64,000 nt of DNA, taken from Calliphora vicina. Its lineage: Eukaryota; Arthropoda; Insecta; Diptera; Calliphoridae. The notes under the pieces are model-generated. The model did not search any database. It had not been told where the DNA came from and saw only the letters and a program-made list of their open reading frames with translations. The stretch is taken from NCBI RefSeq assembly GCF_958450345.1, contig NC_088784.1:68473747-68537746 (forward strand). Direction: 5' to 3'. The position numbers were made by a program, and so were the translations under genes. Shown piece after piece: positions 1 through 11,077 of the stretch (position 1 is the first letter of the stretch; each line of letters starts with the position of its first letter).

Positions 1-525
1 TTCTATATTCTAGGAATTGTTGTATCATGATAGACATCTGGAAGTTAAATAAAAGCTTGTTGTACACACTGTCATCATAAAAGAAGGAGGAAAGACTGAT
101 ACATCTGCACCAGAATCAATAGGGAAACATGTATTCGATGCGTTGTCTTTTACAAATAAGCGACATGAGTAAACCTGATCATCCGAAAATATCGCAATAT
201 CCGGACAAGTTTTTTGAAAAAGATCAGGGTTGACTTCTCAGCAAATCTGTTATGACACCAGCACTAATTTTTATTTCGAGATTTGCATCGATTTCGTGAC
301 TTACAAGATGCTGAAGAGTTTCGATTTTGTTAAATTTCTTCGATCTTTTGATATAATATGGAAATATCAGCATTGTCAGGAGTTGATTTGATCTCAATAA
401 GTTGTGGTGAACGTAGACTTGATGTGCCAATGCACTAACATCACTTACTTTACTAATAACGAGAATCGATCTGACATCTTCAGGTAATTGTTCCAAAAAT
501 AGAGTTTTGAGTTTCTTTTAACCTT
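1..525 (-). pseudogene. Ty3/gypsy-type retrotransposon Gag-protease fragment
   Basis: Seen: on the minus strand an open stretch from about 520 to 224 has a Gag-like pattern (LPEDVRSILVIS followed by an acidic/alanine-rich helix), as in insect Ty3/gypsy Gag C-termini. Downstream, at 117-103, the same strand encodes DSGAD followed by VSVFP, the active-site loop of an aspartic (retropepsin) protease. Gag and protease are in different frames, and stops follow the protease motif before the window edge. Known: the protease matures Gag-Pol in the retrotransposon particle. Inferred: a dead internal fragment that continues beyond the left edge; no LTR is visible. It could equally be an errantivirus-like member. 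Class is fairly sure, clade is not. Confidence 0.6.
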
Positions 526-1040
526 TTAACCAACCTTGATTTAAACAAATTATTTTATTGTCATACTTCATAATATAATTGTCTGCTACATAATTAACTA
601 CAATCTTATTAACACTCTAAAAATAATTCGAAAGAGAATCCTCTGAATAAGTGCTGACTCAAATTATGACAGCTAATGCCAGCATTTAGATAAGCATAAG
701 CGAGCTAATCTGCTAAGTGGTACGACCTATGTGGGGTGTTGATAAAAATTGCTCAAACCAGACGAATAAGAAAGTAAATTGGCACTAGACCGACCGCTTA
801 AGAACCTACACCTATTACTCATAAATTTGGGAATGATTTTTCAACCGAACTGCTTAACTTATTCCAGTTGTATTCAGATTTATAACACTTTAGCAAATTT
901 TTAGGAAGGTCATTATATGATGGAATCAATTGAGGACCGATCCTAAAATACATGGCAAATATTATCAAAATATCTTCAAAAAATTCAAAAAAACTTAACA
1001 AAATCGTTAAATCGACTAAAAAGGTGTCGATTGCTATATT
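526..1040. other. Non-coding AT-rich stretch
   Basis: No supported gene. Short minus-strand open frames here are low-complexity and match nothing I recognise. Confidence 0.5.
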
Positions 1041-1044
1041 TAGT

Positions 1045-1178
1045 GCCTCATTTTAGAAAACGCAACGACAAACATTAAACAACGTTTGTATGGAAAATAT
1101 TCAAGTTTAAAACATTTTCCCAATATTCTTCATACAAATTGCTTACGTTTCTGAACGCTTCGTTTTATAAAATGAGGC
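1045..1178. mobile_element. Short fold-back MITE with GCCTCATTTTA termini
   Basis: Seen: about 134 bp. The left end GCCTCATTTTAGAAAACG (1045-1062) is complementary to the right end CGTTTTATAAAATGAGGC (1161-1178), and the interior continues the imperfect hairpin (TTTGTATGGAAAATATT against AATATTCTTCATACAAA). Flanks read TTTAG on the left and CCTTAA on the right, so a TTAA-type target is possible but not proven. No coding capacity. Inferred: a non-autonomous DNA transposon. Confidence 0.55.
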
Positions 1179-1179
1179 C

Positions 1180-2160
1180 CTTAATGGTGTAGAGTGTAAA
1201 AATCGTCACGTTTTAGTTTGGAAAACAAAATGACTCGGCATTAATGATAGACAATTAATTTCTAATAAAATAAATAGAGTAATAATACACATAAGCAATT
1301 AAAAATTTAAGAAAAATCATAAATAATTTGTTGGTCATTCCCCATTTTTAGAATAAATTCATAAACAATGTTGCCAAAATTTAATAAAATGTCGTCAGAT
1401 TTTAATCTTATAGTCATGTTATTGTGATGAGATGATTTGAGAAAAGTAGCGATAACATAATAATAAGATAATGTTGTAATAAAATCAGTAAAAACTATTT
1501 TAATGGAATATTTTCAATTTCCATATCAAATATGTGTACAAAAACAGATTGTTTAATGAGGGTACAGTACGTGTACAGTGAGCAAAGCCAATCGTATGAT
1601 ACTTCAAATTGGATAGCAAATAATGTGCATGCACATTGGGGTCAATTTTGAAAAAAAAGTGGTAGTAAATCCGAATATTCTGGACTCTCAATCAGAGCAG
1701 TAAACTAAATAATAATGATTTATTACAGCTATTTTTGCATTTTACACTACTGTGTGACGTTGACATATTCCTGTGATTGACATGTTATATTTATTTGTTA
1801 TATTAGGTATTGTCAAGTGAGAAGCTTAAATAGAATTTGACATATATGTATATATGTACAAATCGAACTCAAATATTCAGCAACATTGACTTTAAATGCA
1901 TACTAAATCAAAAGTTTAAAATAGTGCAAACGGAGAAGTTGTTATACCCTTCACTATCGAATCCAGCTGAGGAGTAAATTTAACGATATTCGTCTTGCAG
2001 TCTGACTTTTTGCGCGATTTACAATAGATGGCGTATCTTTTGAAGGCGGCTTTTGTTTTAAATAAAATATGTATGTATATGTAATTTTGAAAGGTACATA
2101 TCTGTCATTTATTCTCACTTAGTTATTGAATATTATAGTGTAAACAATAACGTTTTTTTT
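1180..2160. other. Non-coding stretch
   Basis: AT-rich, no gene recognised. The phrase ATACCCTTCAC near 1946 resembles the subterminal motif of repeat family A but is isolated. Confidence 0.45.
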
Positions 2161-2171
2161 TTGTTTCGAAA

Positions 2172-2335
2172 ATGTCGAATTTTGTACCAACGAATCGTCA
2201 TATGCGGGAAGTTTTGCTTTACATATTTAATTTGTATAAAAGTATAAAAGTTTCATCACTTGCCAGCAGGCAAGCCACACAAAGTATGAAGACCAATAAT
2301 TTATTAAAAACATATAAAAATGTACATTAAATTAG
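2172..2335 (+). pseudogene. mariner transposase N-terminus remnant
   Basis: Seen: an ATG at 2172 opens a 53-codon frame beginning SNFVPTNRHMREVLLYIF. This fits the N-terminal DNA-binding segment of one mariner subfamily (usual pattern FVPNKxHLREVLLFxFNxKK). After about 22 residues the similarity is lost and the frame soon stops, so more than 300 residues, including all catalytic aspartates, are missing. Inferred: an internally deleted mariner copy. Its termini were not resolved. Confidence 0.5.
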
Positions 2336-2962
2336 GACAAAAAAATGAAAAGTGAAGTGTTTTAGTCCTCTTTTTATAATTATTTTCATTTGTCTCCCTC
2401 ACGACACTCCAACAGTAGTCTCCTAGCTTATTCTAATCCCAAAAACCTTGATAATTCCTCTCGAAAAACTTCAAATCTTGATGGAACGCCCTCTATGTTC
2501 GTCACTCATGTGTCCGAGGTTTTCCGGAAAAAATCCACATGAGAATGTAAAAAGTGAATTTTGAGGGACATATTGACACCCACCAGTTCAAAATGATGTA
2601 ATAAATTCGCAATAATATCTCTGTAATTTTGATTTTTCTTCTTCCCCAAAAATTCTTGAATAATAAGTTAAAAAAAATTCTATGCTGCTTTTTCAACATC
2701 GTATCACCCAAATTTGGTATCACCCAAAATTTTTCTTATTTGAGGACCCACAAATATCCCTTCTTTTAATTTAGCCTCAGAAAGACACAGAAAGAAAGGG
2801 AACACGCTTCATAAATATTGAAATGCTGGTTTTGTCTTATCTAAAGCTTTTACGAAATTTTTCATTAAACCTAATTTAATGTGGAGTTGCGGCAAAACTT
2901 TTTTTTGTGGGTCAACCAAACTGACATTTTCAATGTTCATTTTACCTGGAATATATTCACTA
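2330..2962 (-). pseudogene. Relic of an unnamed transposon-associated protein family
   Basis: Seen on the minus strand, in order across several frames: a segment with LPQLHIKLGLMKNFVKALDK, then EAKLKEGIFVGPQIRKI, then NYRDIIANLLHHFELVGVNM, then LKIHFLHSHVDFF, then MSDEH, and finally GDYCWSVVRETNENNYKK. From memory these blocks occur in this order in a widespread, usually uncharacterised invertebrate multigene family that behaves like a transposon product. I cannot name it. Stops and frame changes (near 2815 and 2510) and a short tandem duplication near 2705-2725 show it is dead. Function not claimed. Confidence 0.45.
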
Positions 2963-3471
2963 TAATTTGTGCAAATCGAATGAGGGACCCATACATTTTA
3001 AAGTAGTTTTTACTTTAGAGTATTGTATTTAATACCGATTTATAAACGTTTATCTACAAAAAAGATGTACTTTTAAACACTACTTATTTTTTTCTATAAA
3101 TTTTTTTGGAATTTGTCAAAAAATACAACTCTGAAAGTACCTAGTAGCTTCGCCGAGTGTTGAGTACCCAAAAACGATGTAAATACCTAATTACCACAAT
3201 TCGGTACACTACAGTATGCATTAGTAGTACTCAGGGCAGGTGAAAAATAAAAACCCATATATCTCAAAATTTTGACTTAGAGGTAGAAGCAAAAAATGGT
3301 CCCTAGCTCTTTTCAAAAATATAAGTTTCATTCCATGAGCAAACAAAAATGTTTGGTCTGTAAACTAGTGTAATTAATCAAATGTAATTATAAATATCTA
3401 TATTCCAATATTCTGAAGTGTAAAGACATAATAAGAACCATATTTTTACCCCACACCACCATTGCAGAGAG

Positions 3472-3545
3472 GGTACGAGTCCGGGTCAATAAGTCTGTGG
3501 CTGTTTGAATGAAACACAGTTTTTTGAATAACGTTTATTCTAACA
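3472..3545 (-). mobile_element. mariner 3' terminal scrap
   Basis: Seen: this piece (GGGTCAATAAGTCTGTGGC, then TTTGAATGAAACAC) matches, in the same orientation, the end of the mariner relic at 59020-59690. It is cut off on the right by the family A repeat that starts at 3549, so the repeat probably inserted into or beside the mariner. Confidence 0.45.
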
Positions 3546-3548
3546 AAA

Positions 3549-4120
3549 AACAAGTAAGAGAGCTATATTCGCCTGTGCCGAATCTTATATATCCTTCACC
3601 AAATTATATTTCTAAATACAAATTTTAAATATTTTTGGTAAACAAAATATATTTTTTTTTACAAAGTTGTTTTATTAATTTTTTGGACATTTTTTTCGAA
3701 TTATTGTTTTAAAATATTTTTTTTCAAATTTTAAAAAAATGTTTGGTTTTTTAAATTTTTTTTGGGGAAAAAAGATTCGAGATAAAAAATTTTTCCGATT
3801 TTGACCCATTATACGCCGTTGAAAAGGTCTTTGAAATATCTATCATTAGATATCTATATAGTCTATATTAATGACTTAGTAATCCAGATATAGGTCAAAA
3901 ATCGAGGTTGCCCTGTTTTTTTTCTCATATCTCAGCCATTTGTGACCGATTTTAAATAGGAAACTTCTCGAAAGCATGTCAGCCAGAATTATTGAAGATT
4001 TGGATTCCGAAGATATCTGGGGTCTACAGAAAATTGATTTCAACAGACAGACAGACAGACGGACATAGCTTAATCGACTCCGCTATCTATAAGGATACAG
4101 AATATATATACATTATAGGG
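3549..4120 (+). repeat. Repeat family A, copy A1 (plus half of an inverted pair)
   Basis: Seen: the family head AACAAGTAAGAG, then a hairpin (TATTCGCCTGTGCCGAAT, one arm mutated), TATATCCTTCACC, a long A/T tract, the conserved middle (CTCATATCTCAGCCATTTG; ATTATTGAAGATTTGGAT) and a CAGACAGACAGACGGACAT tract. It ends near ATTATAGGG at 4120, where the sequence continues as the reverse complement of the same family (copy A2). No coding capacity. Confidence 0.75.
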
Positions 4121-6252
4121 ATCCAAATCTTCAATAATTCTGTCAGACATGCTTTCGAGAAGTTTGCTATTTAAAATCAGCAAATGCGGTCCACAAATGA
4201 CTGAGATATAAGGAAAAAGCCAGGACAACCTCGATTTTTGACCTACAGTGGGGAGCTCAAATGAGTACATGTTTCTATTTTCTGCACTTCTTATGGAATA
4301 AAAATAAAACTAATAAAGCAAATCCAAAAATGTTTTCTGTCATTTATTTTATGTTTAATATGTAACAAAATTAATTACAATTCAAAACAAAAAACATCCA
4401 GTTCTAAATAAAAAAAACAGACAAAACTAAAATAACTCGCATGTACTCAATTTTGCACCCCACAATAACTTTAGGGAAGAATTGCATTTTTTAAAAAAAT
4501 TTTCAAAATCCTTTATTACGTAAATAAAATTTTACATGCATTGGCATATTTTCTATCAATTTTTCATTAACTTTTTTTGGAATACTCTCTCTCTCGTGCT
4601 TAATCCGCTGTTAAAGCTCGTACAAATTGGTAGGAGTTAATCGGTATTGTTTCAACCGCCAATTCTCGATTCACTAAAAATTCTCAATAGGATTGAACTC
4701 AGGACATTGAGCTGATAACTGCATTAATAAGAAATTTTTCTAGGAACACCATTCTTTACGATTTTTGACGTGTGCATTGGGTCACCATCCTATTGAAAAA
4801 TTACTTCTTCTGCAGGATTTTCCCTTTTATATACAAAAACGTGATGATGAGACTAAAAAATCGGTATGGTGAGTCTGCAAAATACGCAGATGGTTTTCTT
4901 TACCCATTATTTCATTGATTCTTTGCATTGGTCCAAGGTGGCACCATATAAAGCAACCCCATATCATTACCGTGTTTTACTGTTTCCTTACTGTACCACC
5001 AATTTTGAAAAAATCGGCGAAATAATGAGTTAAGAAGACTATCTGCGTATATTGAAGACTAATCATACCGAATTTATAGACTTGCCATTCCGATTTTGTA
5101 GATAAGAGCGCCAATCATGTCGAAGAAGTTATTTTACAGCAGAATGGCGAATTAAAGCACTCATCAAAAACTTTGAAAAATGGTTTAGTAAGCAAAATTT
5201 CTACCGAAATAGTGTCCAGTTCGATATACTGACCTCAATACGTAATCATCTTTGTGTTTTTCACATTCATCTTTTGACTTTGTCAAAAGAAGTAATTTTT
5301 TGTAATTTTTCAATAGGATGGTGAACCAATGCACACGTCAAAAATCGTAAAGAATGGTGTTCCTAGAAAAATTTCTTATTAATGCAGTTATCAGCTCAAT
5401 GTCTTGAGTTCAATTCTATTGAGAATTTTTAGTGAATCGTGAATTGGCGGTTGAAACAATACCGATTAACTCCTACCAATTTGTACGAGCTTTAACAGCG
5501 GATTGAGCACGAGAGAGAGAGTATTCCAAAAAAAGTTAATGAAAAATTGATAGAAAATATGCCAATGCATGTAAAATTTTATTTACGTAATAAAGGATTT
5601 TGAAAATTTTTTTAAAAAATGCAATTCTTCCCTAAAGTTATTGTGGGGTGCAAAATTGAGTACATGCGAGTTATTTTAGTTTTGTCTGTTTTTTTATTTA
5701 GAACTGGATGTTTTTAGTTTTGAATTGTAATTAATTTTGTTACATATTAAACATAAAATAAATGACAGAAAGCATTTTTGGATTTGCTTTATTAGTTTTA
5801 TTTTTATTCCATAAGAAGTGCACAAAATAGAAACATGTACTCATTTGAGCTCCCCACTGTATATCTGGATTATTAAGTCATTAATATAGACAATATGGAT
5901 ATCTAATGATAGAAATTTCAAAGACCTTTGTAATGACGTTTATAAAACCATAGTAAAACAATGGGTCAAAATCGGAAAAAATATTTTTAACCCGATTTTT
6001 TTTTCACCAAAAGTTTTTTTCGCTAAATATTAAAAAAAAAATTAAAAAAACCAAAAAAAATTCTTAAAATTAAAAATTTTTTTTTTTCTAAAATTTAAAA
6101 AATTAAAAAAAAAATTTCACAAAAAATTAAAAAAATGCAGAAAAAAAATAAATTTTGTTTACCTAAAAATATTAAAAATTTTTATTTTGGAGTATAATTT
6201 GGTGAAGGGTATATAAGATTCGGCACAGCCGAATATAGCTCTCTTACTTGTT
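4118..6252 (-). repeat. Repeat family A, copy A2 (minus half), split by a Tc1-like palindrome
   Basis: Seen: from 4119 the sequence runs as the reverse complement of family A (GATCCAAATCTTCAATAATT), is interrupted at 4246-5859, resumes with TATATCTGGATTATTAAG and ends with a perfect head (GATTCGGCACAGCCGAATATAGC, then CTTACTTGTT to 6252). A1 and A2 meet tail-to-tail with three shared bases (GGG, 4118-4120). Both lack the normal tail. Removing the insert restores the uninterrupted family sequence. Confidence 0.75.
4246..5859. mobile_element. Palindromic Tc1-like element
   Basis: Seen: 1614 bp with ends CAGTGGGGAGCTCAAATGAG and its exact complement, flanked by TA on both sides (4244-4245, 5860-5861). 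The outer arms of about 570 bp (4246-4815 and 5288-5859) are almost identical inverted copies. Each carries the C-terminal part of a Tc1-type transposase: a DGEPMHTSKIV block (the N-P-KHTS region), SIENF containing the catalytic Glu, and the terminal helix IPKKVNEKLIENMP. The centre holds a minus-strand MIWGCF...INEIM segment and a partial second copy of it on the plus strand. No intact ORF exists. Known: Tc1 elements use TA targets and a DDE transposase. Inferred: a fold-back derivative of one autonomous element, mobile only in trans. Confidence 0.85.
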
Positions 6253-6462
6253 TTTTTGTATTGATTTGTTAGATTTTACTACATAGATGACAACTATATA
6301 GGTAACTGAGAGCCAAAAACCTAAGTCTGTTGTCAAACACCCAATTTATGGGAATGTATTGCATGTATTTTGCTATTGTATCACCCGTATGTGTGAAGAG
6401 AGAGTAATGTTTTCCATTTGTATTTCTCTCTCCTTCCATTCTATGCGTTTATTCTATGCTTT
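6253..6462. other. Non-coding spacer with a family D fragment
   Basis: A short stretch around 6300-6345 (ACTGAGAGCCAAAAACCTAAG, GTTGTCAAACACC) resembles the family D repeats at 9285-9480 and 18783-19377. Nothing else recognised. Confidence 0.4.
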
Positions 6463-6841
6463 ATGCATTAAACACATTCAAGACAACAGGCTACACGAAC
6501 ACAAATTCTGCTGGATGCAGTTGTAGTCGTGTGTCAACTACTGAATTATTTTAAAGACGACAGCTACAATGTAAACAGCTGATTTATAATTCAGTGGTTG
6601 CACTTTAATAAAAAAATAACCGTACAAAATTCCAAAGTAATTTAGATTGAAAAAATTATTTTGAATAAAAATATGTATATATGGTTATAATTATTTATGT
6701 ACCTGTTATTAATTTATTTCAATATGTTAATCAGAAACTTCTCTTAATTAAGTGAAAAAAAATGTTTTTTTAAGCACCAATTAGAAATTGAAATGACAGA
6801 TTGAAGTTGGTAGCCTGCTCTCTTGAATGTGTTTAATGCAT
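6463..6841. mobile_element. 379-bp MITE with ATGCATTAAACACATTCAAG termini
   Basis: Seen: the first 21 bases (6463-6483) are the exact complement of the last 21 (6821-6841). After three mismatches the terminal repeat continues with CAGGCTAC. The interior is AT-rich and non-coding. A target duplication is not obvious because the ends are themselves palindromic (ATGCAT). It lies about 300 bp upstream of the acyl-CoA synthetase gene. Confidence 0.7.
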
Positions 6842-7136
6842 TACTACTTACTACTTACAAATTACAAACGATAAAAGAAATCTATTTAAATTTTAAAATA
6901 AAATAATTTGCTATTTTACTCAGTATAGGGTATTAAATGGACATTCTTGACTATAATTTCTTACTTGTTTAAAATTAAGTACATACTACAGTTTTAATTT
7001 AAAAATTGCTTATCATTCTGGCTTTATCTCGCTTTCAAGCACTTAGCATACATAAATAGTTTTTACCTTGTTCTAAAATAAATACACAATGATAGACCTC
7101 TCATTGTGCTCACAAATAGTTTAAAATCACAACTTG

Positions 7137-7143
7137 TTCAGTT
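7137..7143 (+). promoter_or_regulatory. Initiator (Inr) TTCAGTT for the acyl-CoA synthetase gene
   Basis: TTCAGTT matches the arthropod initiator consensus, with the predicted +1 A at 7140. That gives a 39-nt leader before the ATG at 7179. No TATA box lies at about -30, and the +28 region gives only a weak DPE-like match. Inferred from position and consensus only. Confidence 0.5.
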
Positions 7144-7178
7144 TCAAATAAACGCTCAAGGCGTGCAGTAATACAAAA

Positions 7179-8969
7179 ATGAGGCCACTAATGGGAACTA
7201 TTTACGATGCTAACGAAAAAATATGGCACGGACCGAAAAGGAAGGATTTGTATAACTCTGAGCTAACAGTGGGTGAAGTAGCATTGGAGCAGTTAAGACA
7301 AAATCCCCAAAAGATAATACAGATCATGGACTCAACCGGAGAGACATTAACAGCTAAACAATTAATGGATTATGCCCTGACATTGGCTAGAAATTTAATG
7401 AGTCTTAATGTAAAGCCTAAAGATGTTATTGGTCTTTATGCCCAAAATACCACACATGTGTCTACCGTAATGTTGGCCTCATTTCTATGCGGCACTCCGG
7501 TAAATGCTTTATTTCCAGGATTTGATTTGGGTAAGTTTAATTAATAAATTAATTAATTGTTTAATAACAATTTCCAATTTTTTGTTTGATTTCAGAAAAT
7601 GTTTCCCTGATTTACAGCAACACTAGACCTAAAATAATATTTTGTGATGTTGAAAACTATGAAAATATCCGTGAAGCAAATAAGAATTTAAATCTAAATG
7701 CTTTGATTTATTTAATGAATGGAGAAATTGCTGGTGTAAAGAATGTTAAAGATTTGTTGGAGTGTGATCAACAATTAAGTAATGAGGAATTGCATGGCTT
7801 TAGGTTGCCCTGTTTGGATATGAAAGGAGAAGATGTTGCTGTCATATTGTGTTCGTCGGGTACAACTGGCACTCCCAAGGGGGTAATGAACTCACATTAT
7901 GCTCTGATTAATAAGGATATTTAGTAAATGGAATTTTTAAGTGGAATAGTTTAAGTAGTTTTCGACTTATTCGAATATTTTTTTTATTTTCAGTCCAAAT
8001 ACAACTGCCGATTCTGTGGTATTCAATTTCAGTACCATGTACTGGGCTTCAGGGCTTATAACTCTATTATCGTCTTTATTCCATTGCATAACTCGCATTA
8101 TCACCGATAAACCATTTACACCCGAATACTTTCTGTATTTAGTGGAACATTATAAGATCACGCACACCCTGTGTTCTGGCTCTCAAATGGCTGAATTAGT
8201 GTTGAATGCTGAGGCTAGCGCCATAAGAAAATCTCTTAAATCCATTGATACTTTGATGTGTGGTGGTTCAAAGATACCGGAAATCGTACAAAATAAAATG
8301 ATCGACATACTGTCAGATAACACTAAACGTCCGGGATTTGCGGTGGGCTATGGTATGTCGGAGTTGTGTGGCTGTTTGTCTTTAAATGGCGGCCATCCTT
8401 TTGAGTTTCGTAAGCTGACAGAGGGTAAATTGGCTGCAAATGATAAAGTTCGCATTGTAGACAAGCAGGGCATAGCTTTGGGTCCCAATGAAAAAGGTGA
8501 ACTATTAGTGAGTTCTCCCTATAAATTTATCGGCTATTACAACAATCCAGAAGCTACAGCAAAGGCTTTAATTGGCAATTGGCTGCATTCTGGTGATATT
8601 GGTTATTTTGATGACGATGGCTTTTTGCATTTGTGTGGTCGTGATAAGGATGTCTTCAAATCTTATAATTTCCAAATATATCCCCAGTTAATTGAAGAAA
8701 ATATATTGAAAATACGAGGTGTAGCAGAGGTTTGTGTTGTGGGCATACCCGATTTGGTGGCATCCAATTTGACGGCGTGTGCTGTTGTTCGTATGCAAAA
8801 TAAATATGGTTCGGATCTAACGGTGGATACTATCGATCAGTATATTAAAGACAATATGGCGAATGTATATCATTTAAAGGGTGGTGTGTTTTTTGTGGAC
8901 TCTCTTCCCAAAACAGGTTCGGGTAAGGTGCAAAGAAATCGTGTATTAGATTTAATAAATAAATCTTGA
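7179..8969 (+). CDS. Luciferase/4CL-like acyl-CoA synthetase (three exons, 551 aa)
   Basis: Exons are 7179-7530, 7596-7923 and 7994-8969. Introns of 65 and 70 bp both have GT..AG ends and preserve frame, giving 1656 nt. The ATG sits in a good fly context (ACAAAAATG). Motifs in order: P-loop SSGTTGTPKG (residues 204-213), GYGMSE (345-350), HSGD (Asp428), GRDKD (Arg443) and PKTGSGK with the catalytic Lys538. Length fits the family (about 540 aa). Known: these enzymes adenylate a carboxylic acid with ATP, then transfer it to CoA; insect members usually act on fatty acids and many are peroxisomal. Here the C-terminus is INKS, not an SKL-type peroxisomal signal, so location is uncertain. No signal peptide or membrane segment is seen. 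Substrate cannot be read from sequence. Single gene, flanked by transposons on both sides, apparently intact. Confidence 0.93.
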
Positions 8970-9004
8970 AATGTTGTTGTATGTTTAAGTATGTATTTTT
9001 ATTA

Positions 9005-9010
9005 AATAAA
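9005..9010 (+). terminator. Polyadenylation signal AATAAA
   Basis: AATAAA lies 36 bp after the stop codon of the acyl-CoA synthetase, giving a short 3' UTR as is common in flies. A second AATAAA occurs at about 9117. Confidence 0.6.
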
Positions 9011-9284
9011 TTAACTTTAGTAAATACTAATTAACTATTTTCCATGTTTTTAGTTTAGTTATTTGTTAAAAGTGATAAAATACAAATTTGAAGAAACTTT
9101 TTGTTAACCGTTTTCAAATAAAAATTGTGCAACTGGCTATCATTTTAAATATTGTCAAGGAACAAATAGAGGATTGCTAAACTAATATGTTCACTATCGA
9201 AAAATGAATTAAATTTCTTTGGTTCAAAAATTTTTAGAGACCTGAAATTTTTAAAAACCAAAAAAATCATTTGTGCTCAAAGCA

Positions 9285-9480
9285 TAGAGAAAACGCATAG
9301 AGCAGAAACTAGAAAAATATTACTCAAAATATTCACAAGTACGAGTGTTGTTTTTGTTTTCACATAGTTTTTTTTTAACTTATACATTCTCAACACTTAG
9401 GTTTTTGACAACTGAGTTAGGTCTTTGACAGGAATGTTTGCGATCTATGTGGATTTGTTTATGGCTCAAATGCATAGAGG
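9285..9480 (+). repeat. Repeat family D fragment
   Basis: Contains AACTAGAAAAATATTACTC, GAGTGTTGTTTTTGTTTTCA, CATAGTTTTTTTTT and ACTTAGGTTTTTGACAACTG. These blocks recur, in both orientations, in the cluster at 18783-19377. Non-coding; termini not resolved. Confidence 0.5.
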
Positions 9481-9639
9481 AATATTAATGAGTCAGAAAA
9501 TACAAAGAGGGGCATTATGGTACTTTTTACATTTAATGGGACTTTATATAAAACAAAATCAGGCTCATATGATCCTAAAATAATTGGGAATGGAATGTGG
9601 AATTAATGATAGTTTTATTGTACTTTAATAACGCAGTAC

Positions 9640-10590
9640 AAAAAAGGCTTGACTAACCACTATATAGATTTGATGCATCATGGTTACCTAAGTACAAAAA
9701 TAGTAAAATTTTTCAATTCTATGAATAGATTTTTTTTTTAAATTTTTTTTCTAAAGTTGTGATTTTTTTTTTAGATGTTTCTCCACATGATAACTCAAAA
9801 AAGGTTAGTCCGATATTATTGAAGTAAACTTAGAAAAGTTAAAATTTACATAACCTTTAATCAGTTTATATACTGCGTTTTAATCGGCTCATTAATTTCC
9901 GAGTTATAATAAGAAATTGAAGCAAAAAATATATTTTTTACGTGAAAATAGCAAATTTTTGTGTTTTAAAAAACTCATGAAAAATCGAAAATGGCAGAAC
10001 TTGTTCAGGTTTATTACTTTGTCAGAAAGCCGCGTATAATAAGATTCTTTTCGAATTTATTCACAATTAAGTGAATTCGCACATTTTCACAAAATTTTAC
10101 TTTTTTGTTTGATATACATAAAATTGAGTAGTTAATGTTCTTGTTTCGATTGATTGAATGTTGAAACCATTTTCCCCATGATATATACAAATTTTTACGT
10201 ATATATTGCGTTTTAATCGGCTCAGTAGTTTCGGAGTTATAATAACAAATTGAAGCAAAAAATAAATTTTTTATGTAAAAATATCCAATTTTTTTGTTTT
10301 AAAAAAATCATGTAAAATCGAAAACTGCAGAAATTGTTTAGATTTATTGCTTTATCGCATTAAAGGTTATGTAAATTTGAAAATTTTTATGTTTACTTTA
10401 ATAATATCGGACTAACCGTTATTGAGTTATTATAAATTATGTGGAGAAACATTTGAAAAAATTCATAATTTTTGAAAAAAAAATTTTAAAAAAATCTATC
10501 CATAGAATTCAAAAATTTTACCATTTTTGTACTACTGGAACCACAATACCTAAAAATTGTGTGGTGGTTTAAAAAGCCTTCAAAATTGTT
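9640..10590. repeat. Repeat family C, long imperfect palindrome
   Basis: Seen: arms of roughly 350 bp face each other. On the left are GTACAAAAATAG, TTTCTCCACATGATAACTC, GGTTAGTCCGATATTATT and ATATACTGCGTTTTAATCGG; the right side carries their complements (ATAATATCGGACTAACCG, TTATGTGGAGAAACA, CCATTTTTGTAC). The left end carries AAGGCTTGACTAACCACTATATAG and GATGCATCATGG, shared with the copies at 27660-28240 and 31300-31530. No coding capacity. Inferred: a fold-back type transposon. Confidence 0.6.
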
Positions 10591-11075
10591 GCTCTGTGTA
10601 ATGAACCTTAAGCCCTTATTACGTTAGAAGGCACAAAGAGGGACTTAATAATACTTTTTCTTCGTTTTTTTACTTTTCTATTATTACGACACTGGGAACA
10701 TAAAGTCCTGAATGAGTTAGAATCCGCTAAGGGGGACTCAATTGAACTATATCTTTCTTCTACTTTTTTAATTAAAACCTATTAGAATCGAACAACATAA
10801 AATTATATATTATGATTCTAAATGAGTGAGAATCCAGAAAGTGGAACTTGGTGGAACTTTTTCTTTCTAACTGTGGAAGGATCTTATAAACTTGACACAT
10901 ATGAACCTGAATAAAGCCAGAAGTTGAAAATTTGTGTATTTTTATTATGAAACTTTTTGATAATTTCGCCAGTACATTAACTCATTATAATAATGTTATG
11001 CATATTAAAGGGTGATTTATTTAGAGTTTTTTTAATCTATATAAATACAAATCAAATGTTGTTCGTTAGTAACTC
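10591..11075. other. Non-coding stretch
   Basis: AT-rich, no gene or repeat family recognised apart from loosely repeated phrases such as AATGAGTTAGAATCCG and AATGAGTGAGAATCCAG (10713 and 10824). Confidence 0.4.
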
Positions 11076-11077
11076 AG

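Noticed and set aside
4070..4270. 66-aa minus-strand frame
   Set aside because: Lies wholly in inverted family A sequence and the Tc1 terminus; equivalent frames appear in other copies only by repeat homology.
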